A DNA stretch of 64,000 bases from Streptomyces brevispora (GCF_007829885.1 NZ_VIWW01000001.1:1426001-1490000), one strand, 5' to 3'. Positions 36,730 through 45,953 are shown, counted from the stretch's first letter. Translations and numbers: made by a program. The notes: generated from the letters alone by a model not told the origin.

Positions 36730-36777
36730 GCCTGAGCTGCCTGCCCCCGGTCTCCATCGAACAAGGAGTGATTTCCC

Positions 36778-37740
36778 ATGGCTGACGTTCTTGTCTACGT
36801 CGACCACATGGACGGTGCCGTCCGCAAGCCGACCCTCGAGCTGCTGACCCTAGCCCGTCGTATCGGTCATCCCGTCGCCGTGCATCTGGGGCCGGGCGGC
36901 GCCGACGCCGCGAAGATCCTGGCCGAGTACGGCGCGGTCAGGGTCCTGACCAGCGATGCGGCGGAGTTCTCAGATTACTCGGTCGTACCGAAGGTCGACG
37001 CTCTCCAGGCCGCCTACGACGCAGTCTCTCCGGCGGCGGTGCTGGTGCCCTCTTCCGCAGAGGGCAAGGAGATCGCCGGCCGCCTTGCCGTGAGGATCGG
37101 CTCGGGCATCATCACCGACGCCGTCGACCTCGAGAACGGCGACGACGGTCCCATCGCGACGCAGTCCGTGTTCGCGGCCGCGTTCACCACCAAATCCCGT
37201 GTGTCCAAGGGCACTCCGGTTATCACCGTGAAGCCGAACTCGGCCGCCCCGGAGGTCGCCCCCGCCGCCGGCACGGTAGAGGAGCTGGCCGTGAGCTTCT
37301 CCGAGGCTGCGACCGGCACCAAGGTGACCGTCCGCACCTCGCGTGGGTCCTCGGGTCGTCCGGAGCTCACGGAGGCGGCGATCGTGGTCTCCGGTGGCCG
37401 TGGCGTCAACGGTGCCGAGAACTTCGTGGTCATCGAGGCTCTCGCCGACTCGCTCGGCGCGGCCGTCGGTGCGTCGCGCGCCGCGGTGGATGCGGGCTGG
37501 TACCCGCATGCGAACCAAGTGGGCCAGACCGGCAAGTCCGTCTCACCACAGCTGTACATCGCCGCCGGCATCTCTGGTGCCATCCAGCACCGTGCCGGCA
37601 TGCAGACCTCCAAGACCATCGTCGCCATCAACAAGGACGAAGAAGCACCCATATTCGAACTCGTCGACTACGGCGTCATCGGCGACCTCTTCGACGTCGT
37701 CCCCGCCCTCACTGGGGAAGTCGAAACCCGCAAGAGCTGA
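36778..37740 (+). CDS. etfA: Electron transfer flavoprotein alpha subunit
   Basis: 320 residues. The C-terminal FAD-binding domain is intact ([80 protein letters not shown]). It is 48 bp downstream of etfB with ribosome site AAGGAG. The heterodimer would carry electrons to ETF:quinone oxidoreductase; no such gene is in the window. Confidence 0.95.
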   Translation: MADVLVYVDHMDGAVRKPTLELLTLARRIGHPVAVHLGPGGADAAKILAEYGAVRVLTSDAAEFSDYSVVPKVDALQAAYDAVSPAAVLVPSSAEGKEIAGRLAVRIGSGIITDAVDLENGDDGPIATQSVFAAAFTTKSRVSKGTPVITVKPNSAAPEVAPAAGTVEELAVSFSEAATGTKVTVRTSRGSSGRPELTEAAIVVSGGRGVNGAENFVVIEALADSLGAAVGASRAAVDAGWYPHANQVGQTGKSVSPQLYIAAGISGAIQHRAGMQTSKTIVAINKDEEAPIFELVDYGVIGDLFDVVPALTGEVETRKS

Positions 37741-37781
37741 TACCCGCTGCCGGAACACCAGTTCGCGAAAGGACTTCCTCC

Positions 37782-39218
37782 ATGGCCGTCACCCTCACCC
37801 AACACCTCGCCGACTTCACCGCCGCCACCTCGTACAGCAATCTGCCGCACGAGGTGGCGGACGACAGCAAGCGGGTGCTCCTCGACTCGATCGGCTGCGC
37901 CCTGGCCGCCGTCGACGAGCCCCGCGGGCGCATAGCCATCGAGTACGCCGGCCTGCTGGGCGGAACGGACGAGTCCGCCACCATCCTCGGCTCGGACAAG
38001 CGCAGTTCGGTGTTCGGCGCGGGGTTCGCCAACGGCGAGCTGATCAACGCCCTCGACTTCGACGCCGTTCTCCCACCTGGCCACGTGGCGCCGTACGTGA
38101 TCCCCGGAGCTCTGGCCGTTGCCGAGGAGCGCGGCGCGAGCGGCAAGGAGCTGATCGCGGCCGTCGCGCTCGCGCATGAGATCACGCACCGCTTCGGCAA
38201 GTCCATGGACTACCTGCGCGACACCAAGGACGGCAAGACCGCTCTGTCACCCGTGGTGGGCTTCAGCAGCACCATCTTCGGTGCCACCGCCGCGATCGGC
38301 AGGCTCCGCGGGCTGTCCGCCTCGACCCTCGCGCACGGCCTCGGCATCGCCGCCACCTCCTCCCCCGTCAACGCCCACCGCGCGTGGATCGCGCACGCTC
38401 CCAGCTCCACCGCCAAATACCACCTCCAGGCCGGAACCCTGGCGCAAACCGCACTGACCGCGAACTGGATGGCGGAGCTGGGCCACCGCGGCGATCTGCA
38501 GGTGCTGGACGACGCCGAGGTCGGCTACCGGCGCTTCATCGGCACCGGCCGCTGGGCCCCCGAGAACCTGACCGACGGTCTCGGCACCCGCTGGGACTTC
38601 CCCGCCCAGCACAGCTACAAGCCGTACCCGCACTGCCGCATTCTGCACGCCCCTCTGGACGCGCTGATCGAGATCGTCGAGACCCACGACATCAAGCCGC
38701 AGGAGATCGAGTCGATCCGCGTCTGGGGCGAGGGCTGGGTCATGGAGCCGGTGTGGCTCAGCCGTGAGGTGGAGCACGTGCACGACGCGCAGTTCAGCAT
38801 CGCGCACGGCATCGCTGTCGGCGCCCACCGCATCACCCCCGGCCGTGGCTGGCAGGACCCGGACCTGGTCTTCGGCTCCTCAGTACGTAGTCTCATGGAC
38901 AAGGTCACCTATGAGTCCCACCCCGACTACGTGACCGCGATCGAGGCGAACCCCTCGGCCCGCCCCACCCGCGTCGAGGTCACCACACGCGGCAGGACGT
39001 ACACCGCCGAACGCAGTTTCGCCAAGGGAAGCCCCTCCCTGGACCTCGCGACGTACGCGACGACGGACGAACTGGTCGGCAAGTTCCGGCACAACGCCTC
39101 GGGGGTGCTCAGCGAGGCGGACACGGACCACGCAGTCGAAACACTGCTCAATCTGGAGACGGCCACGGACGTGAGTACCGTGCTGCGCGCGCTGACCCCT
39201 TCCGGCTCGCGCCGGTAG
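37782..39218 (+). CDS. MmgE/PrpD family protein, copy 2
   Basis: 478 residues, closely similar along its length to the protein at 24545 (LDSIGCALAAVDEPRGRIAI, NALDFDAVLPPGHVAPYVIP, SYKPYPHCRILHAPLDALIE). The conserved ALDFDAVLPPGH and YKPYPHC blocks include the His/Asp residues likely at the active site. The divergence is even, with no signs of decay. Having two such proteins in two operons, each beside its own set of CoA enzymes, suggests either two substrates or two steps. Confidence 0.85.
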   Translation: MAVTLTQHLADFTAATSYSNLPHEVADDSKRVLLDSIGCALAAVDEPRGRIAIEYAGLLGGTDESATILGSDKRSSVFGAGFANGELINALDFDAVLPPGHVAPYVIPGALAVAEERGASGKELIAAVALAHEITHRFGKSMDYLRDTKDGKTALSPVVGFSSTIFGATAAIGRLRGLSASTLAHGLGIAATSSPVNAHRAWIAHAPSSTAKYHLQAGTLAQTALTANWMAELGHRGDLQVLDDAEVGYRRFIGTGRWAPENLTDGLGTRWDFPAQHSYKPYPHCRILHAPLDALIEIVETHDIKPQEIESIRVWGEGWVMEPVWLSREVEHVHDAQFSIAHGIAVGAHRITPGRGWQDPDLVFGSSVRSLMDKVTYESHPDYVTAIEANPSARPTRVEVTTRGRTYTAERSFAKGSPSLDLATYATTDELVGKFRHNASGVLSEADTDHAVETLLNLETATDVSTVLRALTPSGSRR

Positions 39219-39261
39219 CCCCACCCACCCCCAGAGCCCCACGGACCAGTTGGAGACAAGG

Positions 39262-40125
39262 ATGCCGCTGACCGCGGACGAACTCGCAGCCCACGTCGAT
39301 TCCTGGGCCCCGACCGCGCTGGTGCGCAAGGATGATCTGTCCCCCGGCCCGGCAGCCGCCTTCGCCGCGCTGCTCGGCCGGCCCGAGGACGGGCCCGCCG
39401 CCGGAGATCCGCTGCCACCGCTGTGGCACTGGCTGCACTTCCTGGAGTGGGTGCCGCAACAGGACCTCGGCCCGGACGGGCATCCACTGCACGGCCACTT
39501 CCTGCCGCCGATCCCGGACCGCCGACGCATGTTCGCCGGCGGCCGGTACGAGGTGAGCCGCCCTCTGCTCACCGGCGTCCGCACCCGGCGGACCAGCAGC
39601 CTCGGTACGGTATCGGTCAAGCAGGGCTCCGCCGGCCCCCTGCTGTTCACCACCGTGCGGTACGAGTACGCCCAGGAGGGCCACGTCTGCGCCGTCGAGG
39701 AGCAGGACATCGTGTACCGCTCCGGCTCTGCCCCAGCGGTACCGACTGCACTCACAGCGTCGGAGGAGCCCGAGTCCAAGGAGAGCTGGCAGCTTCCGCT
39801 GGTCCCGGACCCGGTGTCGCTGTTCCGCTTCAGCGCGCTCACCGCCAACGCCCACCGCATTCACTACGACGCCCCGTACGCCCGGGAGACCGAGGGGCAC
39901 GCCGCGCTGGTCGTACACGGTCCGCTGCTGGCACTGCTGATGTTGGAGCTCGCCCGCCGGAACGAGCCCCGCACCGTGCGGAACTTCTCCTTCCGCCTCC
40001 GCAGTCCGGTCTACACAGGCGAGCCACTGCTCGCTCATGGGACACCGGACGGCGACCGTGCCGCTCTGCGCGTCTCGACCGGCCGAGCGGACCGGCACAG
40101 CACCGGCGAGGTGACCTTCGCGTGA
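39262..40125 (+). CDS. FAS1-like/MaoC hydratase (mesaconyl- or itaconyl-CoA hydratase-like)
   Basis: 287 residues, a double hot-dog hydratase. An N-terminal FAS1-like dehydratase domain has PLWHWLHFLEWVPQQDLGPD and PPIPDRRRMFAGGRYEVSRP. The C-terminal part has LFRFSALTANAHRIHYDAPY, the hydratase motif with catalytic His/Asp, and VVHGPLLALLML. This length and layout match the mesaconyl-C4-CoA and itaconyl-CoA hydratase family. ATG 39262 follows GGAG by 6 bases. The 3' end overlaps the next lyase gene by 4 bp (GTGA), a strong sign that hydration and cleavage are consecutive steps. Confidence 0.85.
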   Translation: MPLTADELAAHVDSWAPTALVRKDDLSPGPAAAFAALLGRPEDGPAAGDPLPPLWHWLHFLEWVPQQDLGPDGHPLHGHFLPPIPDRRRMFAGGRYEVSRPLLTGVRTRRTSSLGTVSVKQGSAGPLLFTTVRYEYAQEGHVCAVEEQDIVYRSGSAPAVPTALTASEEPESKESWQLPLVPDPVSLFRFSALTANAHRIHYDAPYARETEGHAALVVHGPLLALLMLELARRNEPRTVRNFSFRLRSPVYTGEPLLAHGTPDGDRAALRVSTGRADRHSTGEVTFA

Positions 40126-40919
40126 ACAGTGCCCTCACCCGGGCCCGCACCCTCCTCTTCGTGCCGGCCGACCGCCCCGACCGCTTCACCAAGGCAGCCG
40201 AAAGCGGCGCCGGCGCCGTCATCCTCGACCTGGAGGACGCGGTGGCTCCGGAGCGCAAGGAGGAGGCCCGTCGGCATGCGGCCGCCTGGCTGTCGTCGAA
40301 CGGGCACGCCTTGCTCCGGGTCAACGGCCCGGGGACGCCCTGGTATGAGGCGGATGTGGCGATGGCCGCCCGGTCCGGGACGCCGGTCGTCGTACCCAAG
40401 GCGGAGGACCCCGCAGCCCTCTCAGAACTCGGCGACCGCCTCGGCCCCTCCGTAGTCATCGTCGCCCTCGTCGAGACGGCGCTCGGCGTCGAGCGGGCCT
40501 TCGATGTGTGCTCCTCACCCGGCGTCGTGCGGGCTGCGCTGGGGAACGTCGATCTTGCGGGTGAGCTGGGCGTTTCCCCCGACGACCACGCAGCGCTGGC
40601 CTATGCCCGCAGCCGTCTGGTGTGCGCCGCAGCTGCAGCTGGGTTGGCGCCGCCCGTGGACGGCGTCACCACCGCCGTCCGGGACGAGACCGCTCTGACC
40701 GCCGATCTGGCCCACGCCCGTCGCCTCGGTTTCGCCGGGAAGCTGTGCATCCATCCGGCTCAAGTGGCGCAGTCCGAAAAGGCGTTCGCCCCCACGGAGG
40801 AGGAGCTTCGCTGGGCCCGGGAGGTCACGGCTGCACGGGAGGGGGTGTCCGTGGTGAACGGAAAGATGGTCGACAAGCCCGTGCTCGAACGGGCCCGCCG
40901 GATGCTCGCCTCTCCTTGA
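40122..40919 (+). CDS. CitE/HpcH-type CoA-ester lyase, copy 2
   Basis: 265 residues starting at GTG 40122 inside the previous stop. TLLFVPADRPDRFTKAAESG, AVILDLEDAVAPERKEEARR (metal Asp), VIVALVETALGVERAF (metal Glu) and KLCIHPAQVAQSEKAFAP are all family signatures. It is shorter and more divergent than copy 1 at 19268, and its overlap with a mesaconyl/itaconyl-CoA-type hydratase suggests a citramalyl-CoA or malyl-CoA lyase role. Products would be acetyl-CoA plus pyruvate or glyoxylate, by family analogy only. Confidence 0.87.
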   Translation: MNSALTRARTLLFVPADRPDRFTKAAESGAGAVILDLEDAVAPERKEEARRHAAAWLSSNGHALLRVNGPGTPWYEADVAMAARSGTPVVVPKAEDPAALSELGDRLGPSVVIVALVETALGVERAFDVCSSPGVVRAALGNVDLAGELGVSPDDHAALAYARSRLVCAAAAAGLAPPVDGVTTAVRDETALTADLAHARRLGFAGKLCIHPAQVAQSEKAFAPTEEELRWAREVTAAREGVSVVNGKMVDKPVLERARRMLASP

Positions 40920-40923
40920 GGAC

Positions 40924-40957
40924 GCGGATGGGCTCCACCGTGCCGGAGCCCATCCGC
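40924..40957. terminator. Bidirectional hairpin terminator
   Basis: gcggatgggctcc (40924-40936) pairs with ggagcccatccgc (40945-40957) as a perfect 13-bp stem with an 8-base loop, followed by attttc. It lies in the 42-bp gap between the convergent lyase and CoA-transferase genes. Confidence 0.8.
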
Positions 40958-40961
40958 ATTT

Positions 40962-42188
40962 TCAGAACGGGGCCACGACACCCCGGTCGACCAACCCGCC
41001 CAGCTCTGCTCCGTCCAGGCCGAGCACCTCGCCAAGCACCTCCCCAGTGTGCTCGCCGAGCCTCGGCGCCGTAGCCACCGGCCCGTACTCCTCGCCCCGG
41101 CGCAGGGGCGAACGCGCGGTGAGCACCTCCCCGATGCCGGGCTGATCCACCTGCCCGATCACTCCGGACCCGCCGCCCGCGCGGATCTCGGCGGCCACCT
41201 CCCCCATGGTCCGGTACCCGCTCCACAGGACATGGGCCGCGTCCAGCTCCCGCGTCACCTCATCCAGCACGCGGGCCTCGAACCAGGGGCGCAGCACTGC
41301 GGCAATGGTTTCGCGCAGCCGGAAGCGCTCGGACTCCTCGTCCAGGTCGACACCCAGGACGTCCTCCAGGGCTGCGAACACCTTCTCCGTTCCGGTGACG
41401 GTGCGCAGCGCCGCCCACTGCCGTGGGGTGAGCGCCACCACCATCACGCGCCGCCCGTCCCCTGTGGCGAAGTCGACGCCGAAGCTGCCGTACAGATGGT
41501 TGCCGTGGCGCGACCGGTCCCCCTGCTCCTCGGCCTCGGCGAGCCAGCCCATGCCGGCCACCCCGGCCAGGGCCACATCGTGCAGGGCCAGTTGAAGGAA
41601 GGCGCCCTGCCCACTGCGTTCCCTTCTGTGCAGCGCAGCGAGCAGGCCGGTAACGGCCGTCATGCCCGCGAGGAGATCCCAGGCGGGCAGGACGTGGTTG
41701 ACCGGGTCGCCGGACCCCGCGGGGCCGGTGAGATGTGGCACGCCGACCTCGGGGTTCACCGTGTAGTCCACTGCCGGACGGCCGTCTGCGTAGCCCTGGA
41801 TGTGCACCTGGATCACGTCTGTGCGCCGCTCGGCCAGGACCTCGTACGACAGCCAGGGACGCCCTGCGTTGTTGTCGACGACGATGCCGTTGTCCCTGCC
41901 GGAAGCTGTGGCGAGTGCGATGACCAGCTCGCGTCCCTCCGGGCTGCGCAGGTCGACGGCGACGGAGCGCTTGCCCTTGTTCAGCGCCGTCCAGTACAGA
42001 CTCTTCCCCGTGCGCTCCGACACCGGCCACCGTTGATAGTCGGGGCCACCGCCGATGGGGTCGACGCGAATGATGTCGGCGCCGAGCTGACCGAGCGTCA
42101 TGCAGCCCGACGGGCCAGCAACGAAGCTCGCACACTCCACAACGCGCAGCCCCTCAAGGGGTTTTCCTGTTGAACCGGGCATTGTCAC
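40962..42188 (-). CDS. Family III CoA-transferase (CaiB/BaiF), copy 3
   Basis: 408 residues. LEGLRVVECASFVAGPSGCM, LGQLGADIIRVDPIGGGPDY, RWPVSERTGKSLYWTALNKG and VAVDLRSPEGRELVIALA are typical, and the larger 'YWTALNKGKRSV' form resembles the branch with succinyl-CoA:dicarboxylate transferases such as mesaconate/(S)-citramalate transferases. GTG 42188 has GGAGG 6 bases upstream and is preferred over ATG 42182. Facing the hydratase-lyase operon, it could supply the CoA ester those enzymes use. Confidence 0.87.
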   Translation of the reverse strand: MTMPGSTGKPLEGLRVVECASFVAGPSGCMTLGQLGADIIRVDPIGGGPDYQRWPVSERTGKSLYWTALNKGKRSVAVDLRSPEGRELVIALATASGRDNGIVVDNNAGRPWLSYEVLAERRTDVIQVHIQGYADGRPAVDYTVNPEVGVPHLTGPAGSGDPVNHVLPAWDLLAGMTAVTGLLAALHRRERSGQGAFLQLALHDVALAGVAGMGWLAEAEEQGDRSRHGNHLYGSFGVDFATGDGRRVMVVALTPRQWAALRTVTGTEKVFAALEDVLGVDLDEESERFRLRETIAAVLRPWFEARVLDEVTRELDAAHVLWSGYRTMGEVAAEIRAGGGSGVIGQVDQPGIGEVLTARSPLRRGEEYGPVATAPRLGEHTGEVLGEVLGLDGAELGGLVDRGVVAPF

Positions 42189-42240
42189 AGCAGACCTCCA
42201 ACTGGCGCGCATGCGGAGCGAGCGCACATGCATTAAATCT

Positions 42241-42260
42241 ATTACGCATGATATATCTTC
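42241..42260. promoter_or_regulatory. AT-rich candidate operator, site J
   Basis: attacgcatgatatatcttc lies in the 126-bp gap between the divergent CoA-transferase and NTF2-like genes. It carries a GATATAT core like the shared motif and is the rightmost site found. Confidence 0.5.
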
Positions 42261-42314
42261 TAGCCGCTAGAGGGTACGCCATACAGGCGGTGGAATCGGA
42301 GGCGAACGTTCGCG

Positions 42315-42863
42315 ATGACAGCATCACCGAAGGCACTGCAACGCCTGGTCGACCGGCAGGAGATCCAGGATGCGCTGGCCCGCTACGCCCGCGGGGTGGA
42401 CCGCGGCGACTGGGAGCTGGTCAGGTCCGCCTACCACCCGGACGCCCACGACCAGCACGGATCCTTCAACGGCGATATAGACGGCCTGATCTCCTGGCTT
42501 ACCGACCGCTTCGAGGGGGTCGACAACTCCGTGCACTTCCTGGGCAATTGCCTGATCGAGCCGACCGGTCCCGATAGCGCCGTCGTCGAAACCTACTTCG
42601 TCAGCGCGCGCCTCACCACGAAGGACCCACATCGCACGATCGACGACGGTGACGCGCTCAGCCGACAAGCATGGGGGCGTTACGTGGACCGCTTCACGCG
42701 GCGCGACAGCATGTGGCGCATCGCACGTCGCACAGTCGTTGTCGACGGCCGGTTCCAGTCCCCCGCACTCGGCGGCGCCCGCACGGCCGATGGCTCCTGG
42801 GGCGCCCGGAACCGAACCGATCCGCTCCACGTGGCCCGCTCCGCCGCAGGGCTTACCGACTGA
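42315..42863 (+). CDS. NTF2/SnoaL-like protein
   Basis: 182 residues. LVDRQEIQDALARYARGVDR at the N-terminus and the YHPDAHDQHGSF segment (residues 40-51) are typical of the bile-acid 7-alpha-dehydratase/SnoaL-like cone fold, with the Tyr/Asp/His residues often used for proton abstraction. The C-terminal 30 residues are polar and less conserved. Such proteins act as dehydratases, isomerases or ring-hydroxylase small subunits; no oxygenase large subunit is adjacent, so a dehydratase or isomerase role is more likely. It is the last intact gene of the CoA cluster. Confidence 0.75.
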   Translation: MTASPKALQRLVDRQEIQDALARYARGVDRGDWELVRSAYHPDAHDQHGSFNGDIDGLISWLTDRFEGVDNSVHFLGNCLIEPTGPDSAVVETYFVSARLTTKDPHRTIDDGDALSRQAWGRYVDRFTRRDSMWRIARRTVVVDGRFQSPALGGARTADGSWGARNRTDPLHVARSAAGLTD

Positions 42864-43085
42864 ACGCACACCGGCCGGGTCGGCGATACCCCCGTCGGCC
42901 AACAGGGAGCCCGATCGAGTCAGTGGCCATGCTCCGGGTCCTGCCCACGATCGACTTCCCTGCATAGATGCCCTGATTCGAGGCGTGGACGCTGGCGAAC
43001 AACCTCATCGAGCTCGACCTCTCGGCCCATCCGGCCGAGGTCAGTCGAGGTCAGGGCATGCCTGCGATACCGTATGTCATTAGTT

Positions 43086-43253
43086 CAGCACGAGATCGAC
43101 GCCGGACAGCGGCCGGGGACGACGACGGAGGAGTCCGCCCAGCTCAAGGCACTGAAGAAGGAGAACGCCGAGCTGAAGCGGGCGAACGACATCTTGAAGG
43201 CGGCGGCGTCTTTCTTCGCGGCCGAGCTCGACCGGCCACACACACGCTCGTAG
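43086..43253 (+). pseudogene. IS3 OrfA, C-terminal half
   Basis: The frame encodes QHEIDAGQRPGTTTEESAQL then KALKKENAELKRANDILKAA and ends at TAG 43251-43253. The leucine-zipper-like ENAELKRANDILK block is the OrfA multimerisation region of IS3 elements. The upstream HTH is absent, so the fused OrfAB transposase cannot be made normally. Confidence 0.8.
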
Positions 43254-44179
43254 CGTTCATCGACGAGCACCGGGACCGCTTCGGCGGGGTCGAGTCGATC
43301 TGCAGAACGCTCACCGAGCATGACTGCAAGATCGCCCCTTCCACGTACTACGCCTGCAAGAAACGCCTCGAAACTCCCTCGGCCCGTTCCGTGCGCGACG
43401 AGGGTCTCAAGGAGTGGATCCAGGACGTCTACACGTCCAACTACCGCGTCTACGGCGCGAGGAAGATCTGGCGCGAGCTGAACCGGCAGGGACATGCCGT
43501 GGCCCGCTGCACCGTCGAGCGCCTGATGCGCGAGCTCGGCATCCAGGGTGCGGTGCGCGGCAAGCGCGTCATCACCACCCTCCCCGGCGGACAGACCGAG
43601 CGGGCTCCCGATCTGGTCGACCGCGACTTCGTCGCCGCCGCCCCGAACCGGTGCTGGGTCGCGGACTTCACCCACGTGAAGACCTGGGCCGGCGTCGTCT
43701 ACGTCGCGTTCGTCGTGGACACCTTCTCCCGCCGGATCGTCGGCCGGTCCGCCGCGACCGTGAAGGAGACAGTCTTCGTGCTGGACGCCCTGGAGACGGC
43801 GATCTGGCAACGCGACCGCGACGAACAGCCCGTCCGGCCGGGTGAGTTGATCCATCATTCCGACGCCGGGTCGCAATACACGAGTTTCCGGCTCGCCGAG
43901 CATCTGGACGCCGCCGGCATCGCCGCCTCGATCGGATCGGTCGGCGATGCCTACGTCAATGCCCTGATGGAAAGCACGATCGGCCTGTTCAAGACCGAGC
44001 TGATCAAGCCCCGACGGCCATGGAAGACGCTGCCCGATGTCGAGCTCGCCACCGCCGAGTGGGTCGACTGGTACAACCACCGACGACTCCACGGTGAGAT
44101 AGGCCCCGTCCCACCCGTCGAATACCAAGCCAACTACTACACCGAACTCACGAAACCCCAGGTCATCACCACAATCTGA
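43208..44179 (+). CDS. IS3-family transposase OrfB (DDE integrase core)
   Basis: About 323 residues in the -1 frame relative to OrfA, as expected for programmed frameshifting near the tctttcttc run at about 43208. No independent start is obvious. HTH_21-like ESICRTLTEHDCKIAPSTYY and NYRVYGARKIWRELNRQGHA precede the catalytic core: Asp in RCWVADFTHVKTW, Asp in HHSDAGSQYTS and Glu in NALMESTIGLFKTELI. The terminal YNHRRLHGEIG motif is intact. The core looks functional but lacks its OrfA part. Confidence 0.82.
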   Translation, partial: VFLRGRARPATHTLVAFIDEHRDRFGGVESICRTLTEHDCKIAPSTYYACKKRLETPSARSVRDEGLKEWIQDVYTSNYRVYGARKIWRELNRQGHAVARCTVERLMRELGIQGAVRGKRVITTLPGGQTERAPDLVDRDFVAAAPNRCWVADFTHVKTWAGVVYVAFVVDTFSRRIVGRSAATVKETVFVLDALETAIWQRDRDEQPVRPGELIHHSDAGSQYTSFRLAEHLDAAGIAASIGSVGDAYVNALMESTIGLFKTELIKPRRPWKTLPDVELATAEWVDWYNHRRLHGEIGPVPPVEYQANYYTELTKPQVITTI

Positions 44180-44181
44180 GA

Positions 44182-44613
44182 TCTCTACCGAACCCGGGGC
44201 GGTTCATCTGTGAGCGACGGTGGAAGACGTACAAGGACACCGGCCTGTTCAGCGACATGTGGTCCGCGGACGCAGGAAAGCCGATCACCGACAAGAAGAG
44301 CTGCGACGAGTTCACATTCGCCAATTCCCTGCAGAGCGGCGGAAACGTCAACGGCCCCAACCCCGTCTCGTACAGCGGAGCAGAATGCGTGCAGACCTAT
44401 CTCAGGCGCAATCCCGACGACACCATGAGCCTGAATCTGCGCCCGGACGCACCGGCACCCACCTGGAAGGAGCCCTGCGGCCGGTCGTCTATGTCGAACT
44501 GGGTCAACCCCCAGTCGATGCAGCCCTTCGGGACCTTCATCAGCGTTGAGCGTCTGACGGAGGACGACGACTACTGGCTGGACCTCGACGGTTTCACCGC
44601 ACCCACGCCGTAG
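44182..44613 (+). pseudogene. NucA/NucB-like nuclease domain, C-terminal fragment
   Basis: After the IS3 end the frame reads CERRWKTYKDTGLFSDMW, then KKSCDEFTFANSLQSGGNVN, GAECVQTYLRRNPDDTM and ends at TAG 44613. The C-D-E-F/Y-x-F-A motif followed by a Gly-rich loop resembles the catalytic region of NucA/NucB DNases, often the C-terminal toxin domain of large secreted actinomycete proteins. The upstream part is lost, apparently through IS3 insertion. A SUKH-type gene lies 200 bp away in convergent orientation. Confidence 0.5.
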
Positions 44614-44630
44614 CAGTGCAGTGAAGTGAG

Positions 44631-44662
44631 AATGCCCCCCACGGCCGGCCGTGGGGGGCATT
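44631..44662. terminator. Hairpin terminator
   Basis: aatgccccccacggcc (44631-44646) is followed immediately by its reverse complement ending ggggggcatt (44662), a 32-base perfect palindrome whose centre ggcc must form the loop. It lies between the nuclease fragment and the convergent SUKH gene. Confidence 0.8.
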
Positions 44663-44807
44663 CCTGTTCTGTTTGCCGAATCCTCGCAGCGACGGCGACA
44701 TCTTCGGGATGCGCCTCCCGCACGACTGCGTCACGACCTCCTGGGTGATGCTCCGGCCACGCTGCGGTGCTCGGGGTCAAGTGCCTCGACAACCGGGATA
44801 CTTCACG

Positions 44808-45377
44808 TCACGACCAGAGGAGTCGCCCTTCGTCGACCTTGCAGACCGGGTGGTCTCCGTCGGCGATCTTCCTCAGCATCTCTGCCAGGGAGTCGAAATA
44901 CTGGGCCAGTGATTCGTACTCACCCGTGATGGTGATCTCCCCGACGAACCACCTGCCGATCCGCCCGTCCCGCGTGTCGATGAACTTTCCGGCCCAGCCG
45001 TCCTGGTCGGACAGGAAGGGGATCCACTCATTACGCCAGAACGGATTGTCCGGCTGGTCCGGCGGGTCGAACCCACCCGGCCTGGAGCGGTTCGCATAGA
45101 GGCTCTCGATGGATCGGATGCCCAGGAAGAAGCTGCCCTCGTCCGGGAATCCGGCGTAGCCACAGCATTCGACGTCCTCGTCCACGTCTTCCTCAGGAAG
45201 ATCCAGATTGTTCTGCAGCAGCCACGCCCGCAGGTCCTGAGGGAGGGCGACGCCCATGCGCTCCTCGGCGGCCGCGAGCATGTTCTCCGTAGCCGGCCCG
45301 GGAAGATCCGCGTGATCACCCGGGGCGTGCTGCTCAAGCAGACCCATCACCCGGGACCAGCCCTCCTCGACACTCAT
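44808..45377 (-). CDS. SMI1/KNR4 (SUKH) family protein, putative immunity protein
   Basis: 189 residues. The SUKH signature is clear: an N-terminal helix ending LPGPATENMLAAAEERMGVA, then LPQDLRAWLLQNNLDLPEED (the 'LP.D...fl...NG' region), then FLGIRSIESLYAN and WIPFLSDQDGWAGKFIDTRD-type strands. SUKH proteins often neutralise nuclease toxins of polymorphic toxin systems, which fits the NucA/B-like remnant nearby, though convergent orientation is not the usual toxin-immunity order. ATG 45377 follows GAGGGG. Confidence 0.8.
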   Translation of the reverse strand: MSVEEGWSRVMGLLEQHAPGDHADLPGPATENMLAAAEERMGVALPQDLRAWLLQNNLDLPEEDVDEDVECCGYAGFPDEGSFFLGIRSIESLYANRSRPGGFDPPDQPDNPFWRNEWIPFLSDQDGWAGKFIDTRDGRIGRWFVGEITITGEYESLAQYFDSLAEMLRKIADGDHPVCKVDEGRLLWS

Positions 45378-45731
45378 TCCCCTCTTCCTCCCTGCTCGGA
45401 TGTCCCCGCGACTGCGCCACCGCGGGTGAGACCGCTCGAAGCGTCGGTGTCGGCCGCTGAAGTCCCGAAGCCCGTGGGTGGAAAAGCCATCTGTGGGAGA
45501 GCGCCGACCGGCAAACCTCGCAGGGATAGTACTCGGCGCGAACCACCTGCACCGTCCCACCCCCACCTGGTGCTTTCCGGCCGCGTCCGGCGATGAGCCG
45601 GGCCGGCCGACTCGTCGTTGCAGGTCCTGGCCGGAACGGGGTGTGAGGCCCGTGGGCCAATTCCACCTCATCGGATCCGTGGCGATGGCGCCGACGATCC
45701 GGACCAGTAGGCGCGGGGGGGCAGACGTCGG

Positions 45732-45953
45732 TCACCACGGCCGGGGGCGCGGGTCCCGGCGGGGTCCGCCGTGATGGAACCGACTGACCTCCTGTGCCCG
45801 GACCTGCTCGGCCTGGCGCAGGCGCACGTCCTCTGTCCCCTCCAGCAGATATGCATTGCACAGCATGCACCTGCCTCCACTGCGCACCCATACGGCGAGT
45901 ACCGCCTTGGATGAAAGACGGCTCCGCTTCCCGCCGCCCCCGCTCATCAACAC
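45732..45953 (-). pseudogene. Possible HNH-nuclease N-terminal fragment
   Basis: The minus strand encodes AVLAVWVRSGGRCMLCNAYL, similar to the start of HNH endonucleases in which R-x-G-G-R-C-x-x-C opens the zinc knuckle. The similarity fades after about residue 45 and the conserved H-N-H part is not found. It is reported with low certainty as a remnant. Confidence 0.3.

Larger units (their letters stand above)
43084..44200 (+). mobile_element. IS3-family insertion sequence, 5'-truncated
   Basis: This holds the C-terminal half of OrfA and a complete-looking OrfB. The N-terminal helix-turn-helix of OrfA and the left inverted repeat are missing; the element starts abruptly at about 43084. The right end is close to 44190-44200, where nuclease-like coding sequence resumes. 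No target duplication can be shown. Between 42864 and 43084 I see nothing recognisable. Confidence 0.75.
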
